A DNA stretch of 26,193 bases from a bacterium (GTDB taxonomy: Bacteria > SZUA-79 > Acidulodesulfobacterales > Acidulodesulfobacteraceae): assembly GCA_021791295.1 (NCBI GenBank), contig JAJYWW010000137.1, forward strand, positions 1 to 26,193, given 5' to 3'. A program made the position numbers and the translations under genes. Shown here one piece after another: positions 7,790 through 18,661 of this stretch (its first letter is position 1; each line of letters opens with the position of its first letter). The notes below the pieces were generated by a model, which was given only the letters and a program-made list of their open reading frames with translations, ran no database searches and was not told the DNA's origin.

Positions 7790-9826
7790 ATGAAAAAAAA
7801 GATTTTACTCGTTTTTATTGCATATTCTTTCACTCTGCTCAGCTGTTTTTTATACGGCACTGCTTTTTCTTATACGGATTATTTAAGCAAAAATGCGGAA
7901 CCTTACCTGAATTATAATAACGAAGCCGTTTTTAAAAAAGCTTTTAACAGTTTTGTTTCGGGCAGATATAAGGTTGCGGCTGGAGAGTTTTGGCTTTATT
8001 TGCACGACGGAGGCACGACGCTCGGTAATTTTGCGCTTTATTATCAAGGATTGTCTTTTATTAATCTTAAAGAATACGGAAAAGCAAATTATGCCTTAAT
8101 GAAACTTGCAATCTCTTATCCCAATTTCATCTTTTATAAAAACGTTATTTTTTATCTTGCCGTTTCGGAAGAAAAAACAGGCGGTTATGTTTCCGAAATA
8201 TCACATTTTAAATATATTATTGCGCATTCAAAAAAATCGTCCGTACGTTCTTTTGCAATGTACGATATATACAAAGCATATGCTAAACTGAAAGATTACA
8301 GACTTGCGGATAAATATTTAAAGCGGCTTTATATAGACTACCCATACTTTTGTAAAATTAATCGTATAAAAATAAAAAAATCCTCTTTGAATCTGTCCGA
8401 AAAAATTAAACGCGGAGAAGATTTATATTATGATTCTTATTATGCGGAATCTATTGCTCTTTTAAAAACGGCTGCTTTAAAAAACAAAAAAGCAAAATTT
8501 ATTATTTTAAAAGATTTAATGAAGATTAGAAGTCCTTTGTTTTTAGATAAAGCCGATGAATGTTTAAAATACGAAAAAAATAAATCATGCTATGAATATT
8601 ACGGAGTAAAAAATTTAAAAATATTAGATTTAAAAGCCCGTTATTATTACATTCACGGACAAACTCAAAAAACGTTTTTAATTTTAAACTCTATATCCGA
8701 GAAATATGGGTTTCTTGACCGAAGACTTAAAAATATTTACGGGAATATTTTATGGAACTATGTTTTAAACGATTTGAAATCAGGAGAATTATTGAGCGCG
8801 GCAAAAAGACTTAAGTCTTTTTTTGTTATAGACGATTCCGTAAACCGTAACACCGCAAGATTTCTATTCTGGTACGGTATTATACTTGAAAAATTAGGCT
8901 ATAAAAAAAGAGCCGTTTTTTATTTTAACTTAATAAGGGCATCAAGAATTTTAAGGTATTCTTATTACGGTATTATGTCGGGCATATTTGGCCGCAGACT
9001 AACCGGCGCCGCAGATTATTCTTCGGAAGTCTTGAATGACGGCGATATCCGCAGTTATAGCATTGCATCTTTGAAATATGCATCCGAATTTAAAAAAGCG
9101 ATAAATAATAATTACGCCTTAAATTTAAGATTTAAGAGGCTAAAAGCGCTTTTGAATCTAAATATTTATTCCCTTTCTTATATAGAACTGCGGAAAATAG
9201 CGTTAATGTATCATAATAATAAAAATTTCGACGTTTTTTTGATATATTTGCTTTATAAAAAAGGATATTACGGGTCGGCCATTAACATTGCTTTCACTTT
9301 AATTTTTAAAAATGACGGTTATAGGCATTTCCTCTTAAATAAAAAATTTTTAGAAATTCTTTATCCAAAGCCTTATTACGGCTATGTAGAAAAATATTCT
9401 TCAAAATACGGTATCCCCGTAGATTTAATATACGGAATAATGAGGCAGGAGAGCCTTTATAATCCGGCATGTTATTCCAGCGCAAGCGCTATAGGGCTTA
9501 TGCAGATTATTCCGTCCACGGGATACTATATAGCAAGTCATACCGGATGCTATAATTTTAATCCTTCCATGCTATACAGCAAACATATAAATATAAGTTT
9601 CGGCTCATATTATTTGAAGACCCTTCTCGATCAGTTTAACGGAAAAAAATATCTTGCTATAGCTTCTTATAATGCCGGACCGGGAGCTGTTTCATACTGG
9701 AAAAACAATCTTTTAAAAAATGATGCAATGCCTCTTTTTATAGAACTTATACCGTTTAATCAAACAAGGACTTATGTTAAAAGAGTTTTGGCAAATTATT
9801 ACGTTTATAATTTTCTTTATAATTAA
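7790..9826 (+). CDS. Soluble lytic murein transglycosylase-like protein (SLT domain)
   Basis: Exported enzyme expected to cut the glycan strands of peptidoglycan, leaving 1,6-anhydro ends. The N-terminus (MKKKILLVFIAYSFTLLSCF) is a signal peptide. C19 after LLS could be a weak lipobox, but the -2 residue is atypical. Residues about 45-510 are helical and Tyr/Lys-rich, resembling the superhelical TPR-like body of Slt70. The catalytic SLT domain spans about 535-660: the acid E554 lies in GIMRQESLYNP, then SAIGLMQIIPSTG and IASYNAGPGAV. At 678 aa it is near Slt70 length. It starts 2 bp after dapF without a ribosome-binding site, suggesting coupling and a shared role in wall metabolism. The N-terminal body is much less conserved than the catalytic domain. 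Confidence 0.9.
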   Translation: MKKKILLVFIAYSFTLLSCFLYGTAFSYTDYLSKNAEPYLNYNNEAVFKKAFNSFVSGRYKVAAGEFWLYLHDGGTTLGNFALYYQGLSFINLKEYGKANYALMKLAISYPNFIFYKNVIFYLAVSEEKTGGYVSEISHFKYIIAHSKKSSVRSFAMYDIYKAYAKLKDYRLADKYLKRLYIDYPYFCKINRIKIKKSSLNLSEKIKRGEDLYYDSYYAESIALLKTAALKNKKAKFIILKDLMKIRSPLFLDKADECLKYEKNKSCYEYYGVKNLKILDLKARYYYIHGQTQKTFLILNSISEKYGFLDRRLKNIYGNILWNYVLNDLKSGELLSAAKRLKSFFVIDDSVNRNTARFLFWYGIILEKLGYKKRAVFYFNLIRASRILRYSYYGIMSGIFGRRLTGAADYSSEVLNDGDIRSYSIASLKYASEFKKAINNNYALNLRFKRLKALLNLNIYSLSYIELRKIALMYHNNKNFDVFLIYLLYKKGYYGSAINIAFTLIFKNDGYRHFLLNKKFLEILYPKPYYGYVEKYSSKYGIPVDLIYGIMRQESLYNPACYSSASAIGLMQIIPSTGYYIASHTGCYNFNPSMLYSKHINISFGSYYLKTLLDQFNGKKYLAIASYNAGPGAVSYWKNNLLKNDAMPLFIELIPFNQTRTYVKRVLANYYVYNFLYN

Positions 9827-11896
<2,070 letters not shown>

Positions 11897-11949
11897 TAAA
11901 ATATTTAAATCTAGCAAATAAATTTAAACTTTTAATAACGGGTGTATTT

Positions 11950-13359
11950 ATGTCAAAGTTAAAGTATTATGTTTTAGCGATGTTTTTTTTATGTTTAACC
12001 GTTTTTGTCAATATGTCTTCGGCGCATGCATTCCTTACTCCCAGACTGACAAGGAACATACCGGTAGGCAATATGCCTTACGGAGTTTCTTTTTCTTCTA
12101 ACGGAAATTATGCGCTCGTGACCAATGCCGACGACAATACGGTATCCGTAGTGAGTATGGCCACCAAAGGGGTCGTAGCCGCAATAAAGGTTGGAGTTCA
12201 TCCAACAGGGGTCGCTATTGCCCCTTCGCTGACTTTTGCTTATGTTTCAAATACGGCTTCCGGCGACGTAAGTCTTTTAAATATGTCGACGTTGACGAAA
12301 GCTTTAAATATCCATACCGGAGGAACGCCCTTAAATATAGTTTTTACGCCCGACTCCAGATATGCGTTCGTAACGAATATGCACGATAACGACGTAGACG
12401 TTATAAATACCGTTCAAAATGCCGTTATCAAGAGAATAAGAGTCGGAAAAGAACCTCAAGGAATCGCAATTTCCCCGAACGGAAAGATAATAATCGTAAC
12501 TAATGCCGGCGGCGCGTCCATTTCGATAATAAACGTATCGACGTTTTCGGTTATACGTAACGTACATACCGGATTAAATCCTACTTCCGTCGCTTTTTCT
12601 CCATCCGGAGCGCCCGTAAAATATTTTTATGTCGCATCGGGCAAGAAAAATAAAATTTACGTATATAACGAAAAGAATTTTGCATTAGTAAAAAAAATTA
12701 GAACTTTATCCGATCCGTCATCCTTAGCTTTGACTCCGGACGGAATGATGCTGTTTGTAGTAAATTATCAAAACATGGCAGTAACTATATATAATGCCGT
12801 TCATTTCAATCATATCAAAACTATTAATATGCCTTCCGGACCTATAAACGTATCTGTCGCTCCGGACGGCAGCGCAGCTTTGGTAACGGTAACCCGCGCG
12901 GCGAGTGCGGCTTTTATAATAATAAAGAAGACGAATACGGTTTATGCAAAAATAGGTCCGTCTTCTCCTGTTACGGTAGGCACGCCGGTTTCCGGAGTTC
13001 CGGGTCAAACGCCGGCAGAGGCTGCGGCTGCTATAACGGCTCCGTCGTCCCCTGCTCCGGTTTATACGGCGCCTCCGTCAAATTACGTTCCGCAGCCTTT
13101 CGGGAAACTTGCCACTGTTTATACGGGCAAAGGACCTACAGCGGAAGCTATTACCCCCGACGGAAGATACCTTTACGTAATAAATACTCAGGCATCGACA
13201 TTAAGCATAATAAACATTGCAAACGATGAAGTCGTTAAAACCGTTAAAGTCGGAAATTATCCGTCCGCAGTCAGAATTTCGCCGAACGGACATTACTGTT
13301 TCGTCGTTAATTCCGGTTCGGATACCGTAACTATAATTTCTACGGGCAATTACTATTGA
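11950..13359 (+). CDS. Secreted YVTN/YncE-type beta-propeller protein
   Basis: A Sec signal peptide (1-27, ending SSAHA) exports it to the periplasm or beyond. About nine blade-like repeats of roughly 42 residues follow, each with the pattern G-x-x-P-x-G-[IV]-[AS]-[IF]-[ST]-P-[DN]-G then [YF]-[AV]-x-V-[ST]-N (for example 36-60, 164-186, 396-412). Blades 1-7 cover about 36-330. A linker of about 50 residues rich in Pro, Ala, Ser and Thr follows (335-386), then two more blades (387-466). YVTN propellers bind partners or metals and appear in surface-layer proteins and electron-transfer proteins. No haem motif (CxxCH) and no catalytic residues are visible, so the function is unknown. It overlaps the next gene by 3 bp. 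GGGTG at 11940-11944 is a weak ribosome-binding site. Confidence 0.85.
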   Translation: MSKLKYYVLAMFFLCLTVFVNMSSAHAFLTPRLTRNIPVGNMPYGVSFSSNGNYALVTNADDNTVSVVSMATKGVVAAIKVGVHPTGVAIAPSLTFAYVSNTASGDVSLLNMSTLTKALNIHTGGTPLNIVFTPDSRYAFVTNMHDNDVDVINTVQNAVIKRIRVGKEPQGIAISPNGKIIIVTNAGGASISIINVSTFSVIRNVHTGLNPTSVAFSPSGAPVKYFYVASGKKNKIYVYNEKNFALVKKIRTLSDPSSLALTPDGMMLFVVNYQNMAVTIYNAVHFNHIKTINMPSGPINVSVAPDGSAALVTVTRAASAAFIIIKKTNTVYAKIGPSSPVTVGTPVSGVPGQTPAEAAAAITAPSSPAPVYTAPPSNYVPQPFGKLATVYTGKGPTAEAITPDGRYLYVINTQASTLSIINIANDEVVKTVKVGNYPSAVRISPNGHYCFVVNSGSDTVTIISTGNYY

Positions 13360-15005
13360 TTAAAAGAAATCTTTATATATTTTTTAAATCTTTACCGTTT
13401 ATTTTATTTATACTGATTACTCAAAAAAGGTTTGTTATTTTTGGAGGCAGGCGGACTTTAAGTCAGAAATATCACTTAAAGTCCGCAAAATGGCTGACGC
13501 GTATAATTGCTTCATTAGGCCCTACCTTTATTAAACTGGCTCAAGTTATATCTACGAGAGCCGATTTTTTGCCGCCGGCTTATTTAGACGCCTTAGCTAC
13601 TCTGCAAGATGAAGTTCCACCCGTTTCGTTTACTAAAATTAAGCCTATAATTGAAAAAGATTTTGGAAAAAATATAGACGAAATATTTGAAAAATTTAAC
13701 GAGAATCCTCTTGCGGCGGCATCGGTTGCGCAGGTGTATTCCGCTGTTTATAAAGGTAAAGACGTTATAGTTAAAGTAATAAGGCCCGATATCGAAAAAA
13801 ACGTTTCGATAGATATAAAAACATTAAAGAGCGTATTGAATCTGTTAAAAATATTTTTTCCGCAAAATAAATCTATCCATTCCATTTCGACGGTTTTAAG
13901 AGAGTTTGGCGTTACTATATACGAAGAAATGGATTTAAACCATGAAGCAAAAAATATAAAAGAATTTAAGAAAATAGAAAAAGAATTAGGCTTTATTATA
14001 ATACCGGAAACATATCCGGAATTAACCTCGAAAAATGCTTTAGCGATGGATTTTCATATCGGCACTAAAATAACTAATTTTAAGAAAATTAAGGAATTCG
14101 GTCTCGAACCTAAAAAAATAATAAACAAACTTATAGAATTTTATATTTATCAGGCTTTAGTAGCCGGAGTAGTTCACGCCGACCCGCATCCGGGCAATAT
14201 TTTGGTAAACGAAAAAGGAAAAATAGTTATGCTGGACTTTGGTCTCGTCATTCATATGTCCGAAGATACCAAGCAAAATCTTATTAAAGCCGTGCTTGCC
14301 GGAGTCAGGGAAGACATTCCTGGAATAATCGACGCATATTATGCGTTAGGCATTATTAACAAAGAAGTTTCGCGCCAGCTTTTAGAAAGTATGGCTGCCA
14401 AATTATACAAAGTTTTAAGCCAGAAAGATATTTCCAGTAAAAAGATACAGATTATAATAACCGAAATAATGAAGAGTTTTTATGCTTTTCCCTTCGAGCT
14501 TCCGCAAAATTTAGTATATATATTTAAAACGGCGGCTCTGCTCGAAGGCATAGGAACAGCCTATAATCCTTCTTATAACTTAGTAAAAGATATTATTCCG
14601 GTAGCTAAAAGATATATAAAGCAAACCGAACTCGGAAAAACTTTTTCTCCGGTATCTTTTATCAAAAACGGATTTAACCAGATTAAAGAATTTTTTAACG
14701 ACACAAGAAGGCTTATGCATGCCGCATATTCCGAAAATTTCAGGGTTAAAATACATCCTACAAATATATCGGCTCTCGAGAATTTTTTAATCCACGTCAT
14801 AAAAAGATTGATTGCCGCCGTTACCGGAGGCTTTATCGGAATAATTTCCGCGCTAATATTTATCGAATATAAAAATATTTATCTGCTTATAGCCGGTTTA
14901 ATAGTTTCCGCATTTATAGTATTTCTGTCGATAGCGTTTCCTATTAAAACTACCTACGGTTATTCGACCCTCCTTGACGTATTCAGACATGGAAACGATG
15001 AATAG
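13356..15005 (+). CDS. AarF/UbiB-family kinase-like protein
   Basis: Atypical protein-kinase-like ATPase of the UbiB/ADCK/ABC1 family. Members support ubiquinone or other isoprenoid-lipid metabolism; substrates are debated. Visible: family motif PTFIKLAQVISTRADFLPP (56-74), where the usual KxGQ is KLAQ (K60, A62, Q63); the Ala-rich nucleotide loop LAAASVAQVY (119-128); the lysine K140 in DVIVKVIRP; VHADPHPGNILV; the metal-binding DFG in VMLDFGLV; and two C-terminal membrane helices (about 490-535). The length (549 aa) is normal. The start is a TTG overlapping the propeller stop (TTGA). No ATG occurs in frame until far inside the kinase core, so TTG is the best choice. A perfect 13-bp hairpin lies at codons 32-44. 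UbiB itself versus another AarF-type role cannot be decided here. Confidence 0.88.
   Translation: MIKRNLYIFFKSLPFILFILITQKRFVIFGGRRTLSQKYHLKSAKWLTRIIASLGPTFIKLAQVISTRADFLPPAYLDALATLQDEVPPVSFTKIKPIIEKDFGKNIDEIFEKFNENPLAAASVAQVYSAVYKGKDVIVKVIRPDIEKNVSIDIKTLKSVLNLLKIFFPQNKSIHSISTVLREFGVTIYEEMDLNHEAKNIKEFKKIEKELGFIIIPETYPELTSKNALAMDFHIGTKITNFKKIKEFGLEPKKIINKLIEFYIYQALVAGVVHADPHPGNILVNEKGKIVMLDFGLVIHMSEDTKQNLIKAVLAGVREDIPGIIDAYYALGIINKEVSRQLLESMAAKLYKVLSQKDISSKKIQIIITEIMKSFYAFPFELPQNLVYIFKTAALLEGIGTAYNPSYNLVKDIIPVAKRYIKQTELGKTFSPVSFIKNGFNQIKEFFNDTRRLMHAAYSENFRVKIHPTNISALENFLIHVIKRLIAAVTGGFIGIISALIFIEYKNIYLLIAGLIVSAFIVFLSIAFPIKTTYGYSTLLDVFRHGNDE
13451..13486 (+). repeat. Perfect 13-bp hairpin inside the ubiB-like coding region
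   Basis: GCGGACTTTAAGT (13451-13463) is exactly complementary to ACTTAAAGTCCGC (13474-13486), with a 10-nt loop. It lies about 95 nt after the TTG start, encoding residues 32-44. There is no T-run behind it, so it is not an intrinsic terminator. A GGAGG at 13443-13447 sits just ahead of the stem without a start codon. A stem of this length in coding DNA is unlikely by chance and may shape translation or mRNA stability. Confidence 0.6.
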
Positions 15006-15010
15006 TATTT

Positions 15011-15035
15011 TAAAGGTGTCAGATTTATTTATTTT
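15011..15035 (+). repeat. Short 3'-end repeat copy after the ubiB-like gene
   Basis: The 25 bp here are identical, in the same orientation, to 22772-22796. They carry the family core AAAGGTGTCAGATT followed by TTATTTATTTT, and begin 6 bp after the TAG stop. The rest of the 119-bp gap to glmU is AT-rich, with a possible glmU -10 box near its end. Confidence 0.75.
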
Positions 15036-15109
15036 CTTACTCCCGACTGGATTTGTGTGCCGTCAAGCATTTTTTAAAATATTTTGTGCAGGTTTTTTAA
15101 ATAATTTTA

Positions 15110-15115
15110 TATAAT
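15110..15115 (+). promoter_or_regulatory. Candidate -10 box immediately before glmU
   Basis: TATAAT ends 9 bp before the glmU ATG. Transcription would then begin within about 0-5 nt of the start codon, giving a leaderless or nearly leaderless mRNA. That fits the absence of a Shine-Dalgarno before glmU. The best -35 (TTGTGC, 15084-15089) is spaced 20 bp away, longer than ideal, and TATAAT is frequent in DNA this AT-rich. Confidence 0.3.
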
Positions 15116-15124
15116 ATTACAAAT

Positions 15125-16639
15125 ATGAGAAACGAAAATAAAGTTAAAAATTTAGGAGTTATTATTTTAGCGGGGGGATTAGGGACAAGGATGAAATCCG
15201 AAAATCCTAAGGCGCTTTCCGGTTTGCTCGAAAATCCGCTAATATTTTATGCTATAAAATCGCTAATAGACGCTGGAGCAAGATTTAATCGCGAATCTTG
15301 CGGCGAATATGATGAATATTTTGGCGGCATAAAAGCTAAAATAGATAAAATCGTAACCGTGATAGGACATAAAGGAGATTTGGTAAGGCAATATATAGAA
15401 AATGAAGCAAGATTCAGAGCGAAAAATATTTCTTTCGACTTTGCCGTTCAAGAGCAATATCTGGGAACAGGAGATGCAGTCAAAAAAGGGCTTGAAGTTT
15501 TTAACGACGATGCGAAAGAAACGGACGTAATTATTTTGCCTTGCGATATGCCGTTAATAACCGACGAAACGTTTGCCGAGACGATAAAATTTCACATATC
15601 GAACAATGCCGATTTAACGGTTATGTCGGTCGATGCTAAAAATCCATATTCATACGGCAGAATTTTGAGGGATAAAAAAGGCTGCGCGGAAAAAATAATA
15701 GAAGAGAAAGAGTTATGCGATTATCCTAAAAATACCGCTCTTATAAAAGAAATTAATTCTGGAGTTTACGTCGTAAAACTCGATCTTTTAAAGCGCTTTA
15801 TTAACGAAATTAAACCCGATAACAGAAAAAAAGAGTTTTATTTTACCGATATAGTCGATATATTTTACGGCGCAGGACTAAAAACTTTATGTTTTAAAAC
15901 CGTCGACGAAGAGGAATGTGCAGGCGTTAATTCTAAATACGATCTTCTTAATGCGCAAAAGATAATGCAGAAAAGACTGATCAAAAATCTTATCGAAAAA
16001 GGCGTCGATTTTATATCCGACGAAAACATTTACATAGGTTATAACGTTGAAATAGGCGAGGCATCGGTTGTTTATCCTGACGTTTTTATTTCGGGAAAGA
16101 CGAATATAATGAAAAAAGTCGTTTTAGAAAAAGGATGCGTAATAAAAGATTCATCTATTATGGATAATGCGGCGATAAAGAGCTACAGCGTTATAGAAAA
16201 TGCGGTCATAATGAATAATGCGCAAATTGGACCTTTTGCAAGAATAAGACCGGAAACAAAAATATCGGAAGGCGCAAAAATAGGCAATTTCGTAGAGATT
16301 AAAAAATCTTCTATAGGCAGAAATTCCAAAGCGTCCCATCTGAGTTATATAGGAGATTCCGTTATAGGCGAAAACGTCAATATAGGAGCAGGCGTTATAA
16401 CCTGTAATTACGACGGAGAAAAAAAGCATATTACGGAGATTGAAGACGGATGTTTTATAGGTTCGGATTCTCAGCTTGTCGCGCCGGTTAAGGTCTGCAA
16501 AAATTCATACGTCGGTTCGGGAACTACGGTAACTAAAAACGTTCCCGAAGGCGCGCTTGCAATTTCCAGAGTGCCTCAAAAAAATATAGAAGGCTGGGTT
16601 TTAAGAAAACAAACGGCAAAAAAGACTAAAAAAGATTGA
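15125..16639 (+). CDS. glmU: Bifunctional GlcN-1-P acetyltransferase / GlcNAc-1-P uridyltransferase
   Basis: Makes UDP-GlcNAc, the precursor of peptidoglycan and lipid A, in the cytoplasm. The N-terminal uridyltransferase domain has the nucleotide loop ILAGGLGTRMKSENPKAL (14-31), QEQYLGTGDAV and the metal-binding LPCDMPL. The C-terminal left-handed beta-helix carries hexapeptide repeats from about 290, then NFVEIKKSSIG and SHLSYIGDSVIG, with H405 at the acetyltransferase catalytic position, and NIGAGVITCNYDG. At 504 aa it is longer than E. coli GlmU (456). One insertion is at about 53-72 (Glu/Tyr/Gly-rich), between the first helix and VTVIGHKG. Both halves look intact. glmS follows 77 bp later, so the two consecutive-pathway enzymes are neighbours. 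No Shine-Dalgarno is visible. Confidence 0.96.
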   Translation: MRNENKVKNLGVIILAGGLGTRMKSENPKALSGLLENPLIFYAIKSLIDAGARFNRESCGEYDEYFGGIKAKIDKIVTVIGHKGDLVRQYIENEARFRAKNISFDFAVQEQYLGTGDAVKKGLEVFNDDAKETDVIILPCDMPLITDETFAETIKFHISNNADLTVMSVDAKNPYSYGRILRDKKGCAEKIIEEKELCDYPKNTALIKEINSGVYVVKLDLLKRFINEIKPDNRKKEFYFTDIVDIFYGAGLKTLCFKTVDEEECAGVNSKYDLLNAQKIMQKRLIKNLIEKGVDFISDENIYIGYNVEIGEASVVYPDVFISGKTNIMKKVVLEKGCVIKDSSIMDNAAIKSYSVIENAVIMNNAQIGPFARIRPETKISEGAKIGNFVEIKKSSIGRNSKASHLSYIGDSVIGENVNIGAGVITCNYDGEKKHITEIEDGCFIGSDSQLVAPVKVCKNSYVGSGTTVTKNVPEGALAISRVPQKNIEGWVLRKQTAKKTKKD

Positions 16640-16716
16640 AAAATTTTAAAAATAAAACTTTAAAACTTGAAGCAATATTTCTTAATTTAAAAAAGTAAAA
16701 AAGGAGATTTAGGGGT

Positions 16717-18651
16717 ATGTGCGGTATAATAGGTTTTTCAGGCGCCGGCAATAAGAATTCTAAGCTGGCAGACTGCGAAAGTTCCGTAGATATAGTTTTA
16801 AACGGACTTAAAAGCTTGGAATACAGAGGGTACGATTCTTCAGGCGTTGCATATTACGATGAAACCGACAATAAAATAAAATCGATTAAAAAATCAGGCA
16901 AACTCGCAAATCTTTCGGCCGAGTTAAGCTGTATTAAACCCGTTAAATCCAATATTGCGATAGGCCATATAAGGTGGGCCACGCACGGCAGACCTAACGA
17001 CGATAATGCTCATCCCCATTTAGACTGTTCCGGAAATATAGCTATAGTGCATAACGGAATAATAGAAAATTATGTAGTTTTAAAAAATAAACTTATAGAT
17101 AAAGGACATAAATTTATTACTCCTACCGATTCTGAAGTAATTGCCCACTTAATAGAAGATTATATAAAAAGCGGAGCTAAAACTTTTTACGAAGCCGTCA
17201 GACTTGCTTCGCTGGATCTTTCGGGCGCTTTTGCTTTTTTGGCGATGAATGCCGAGGAAAAAAGCATATGCGCCGTAAAATATGGACCGCCTTTAGTTAT
17301 GGTAAATAAAGATAAAGAAATTTATTTTGCAAGCGACGTTTCGCCTCTTATTCAGTATTCCGACGAAGTTATATATTTAAAAAATTCGGAAATAGCATAT
17401 TTTAAAGACGGTTTGCTTAAATTGACGGATTTTAAAGGCAAACCGTTAAATAAAACCGTTACTAAAATAGACTGGGATGCGTCGAGGGCGGTCAAAACCG
17501 GCTTTTCTCATTTTATGCAGAAAGAAATATTCGAACAGCCTTCATGTCTTTTGGATGCTTTTTCTTCCCGCATAATTTCGGTAAAAAACAACGGCTCAGC
17601 CGCAGGTTCAAATAAATCGGATTCCTTCTTTTCCGGATTTAAAATTATGCTGGAAGACGTAAGATTGACAAAGAAAGATATCGATAAAGCGGGCAGAATA
17701 ATTATTACGGCTTGCGGCTCTTCTTATTACGCCGGTCTCGTAATTAAATATATTACCGAAACTATATGCGGTATTCCAGTAATAGTAGAATACGGTTCCG
17801 AATTTAGATACGAAAATTTTCCCGTTTCAAAAAACGATATTTTTATCGGTATTTCACAATCCGGCGAAACTGCCGACACTAACAGCGCTCTTGAGATTGC
17901 AAAAGAAAAAAAAGCAGGCATACTTTCCATAACCAACGTCCCCGGTTCACAGATAACTACAATGTCGGACAAAGGAGTAATATATACGCACGCAGGTCCG
18001 GAAATAGGCGTAGCTTCTACTAAAGCGTTTACGACTCAGATAATGTGCGGCTTGCTTTTGGCTTTGCGCATTAAAGAGATTAAAGATAATGCTTCCGTTG
18101 CAGGAAAAAATTTTAACGGAGTTAATTTTTTTGACGAAATCGTAAATCTTCCAAAGAAAGCGGAGCAAATTTTATTTTTAAACGATACGATAAAAGAAAT
18201 AGCAAAAAAATATTATAAAAATACAAATTTTTTATATCTCGGCAGAGGAATATTATATCCGATAGCTCTTGAAGGCGCTTTAAAATTAAAAGAAATTTCA
18301 TACATTCATGCGGAAGGCTATCCGGCAGGAGAAATGAAGCACGGACCTATAGCTTTAGTCGATGAAAACATGCCGGTACTGTTTCTTCTGTCGAACAATA
18401 TGCTTGCGCCTAAAACAATATCGAATATAGAAGAAATAAAGGCCAGAGGCGGTAAAGTCATAGCCGTGGCGGATTACGAACCCGATATAGACGGGATATC
18501 GGATCTTATTAAAATACCGGCGTCAGCCGAAGTTCTCAGCCCGATTCTTTATACTATTCCGCTGCAAATTCTGGCATATCATATCGCCGCGCTTAAAGGC
18601 ACGGATATAGACCAGCCGAGAAACCTTGCAAAAAGCGTGACCGTGGAGTAA
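16717..18651 (+). CDS. glmS: Glutamine--fructose-6-phosphate aminotransferase (isomerizing)
   Basis: First committed step to UDP-GlcNAc: fructose-6-phosphate plus glutamine to glucosamine-6-phosphate. The class II glutaminase domain begins MCGIIGF, with C2 as the nucleophile exposed after Met removal. SLEYRGYDSSG (33-43), IRWATHGRPNDDNAHPH and HNGIIENY are present. The two SIS isomerase domains include TACGSSYYAG (from 331), GISQSGETADT and GRGILYPIALEGALKLKEIS (from 509), and the C-terminus ends KSVTVE as usual. It is 644 aa against 609 in E. coli, with extra residues between the glutaminase and first SIS domain (Ser/Asn-rich, about 290-310). A strong AAGGAG at 16701-16706 precedes the ATG. 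The 77-bp upstream gap is too short for a glmS ribozyme, and none is seen. Confidence 0.97.
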   Translation: MCGIIGFSGAGNKNSKLADCESSVDIVLNGLKSLEYRGYDSSGVAYYDETDNKIKSIKKSGKLANLSAELSCIKPVKSNIAIGHIRWATHGRPNDDNAHPHLDCSGNIAIVHNGIIENYVVLKNKLIDKGHKFITPTDSEVIAHLIEDYIKSGAKTFYEAVRLASLDLSGAFAFLAMNAEEKSICAVKYGPPLVMVNKDKEIYFASDVSPLIQYSDEVIYLKNSEIAYFKDGLLKLTDFKGKPLNKTVTKIDWDASRAVKTGFSHFMQKEIFEQPSCLLDAFSSRIISVKNNGSAAGSNKSDSFFSGFKIMLEDVRLTKKDIDKAGRIIITACGSSYYAGLVIKYITETICGIPVIVEYGSEFRYENFPVSKNDIFIGISQSGETADTNSALEIAKEKKAGILSITNVPGSQITTMSDKGVIYTHAGPEIGVASTKAFTTQIMCGLLLALRIKEIKDNASVAGKNFNGVNFFDEIVNLPKKAEQILFLNDTIKEIAKKYYKNTNFLYLGRGILYPIALEGALKLKEISYIHAEGYPAGEMKHGPIALVDENMPVLFLLSNNMLAPKTISNIEEIKARGGKVIAVADYEPDIDGISDLIKIPASAEVLSPILYTIPLQILAYHIAALKGTDIDQPRNLAKSVTVE

Positions 18652-18661
18652 AATATTAACC

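Noticed and set aside
16640..16716. Possible glmS ribozyme or riboswitch before glmS
   Set aside because: The gap is only 77 bp of AT-rich sequence with a plain ribosome-binding site, too short for the known ribozyme and lacking its paired core.
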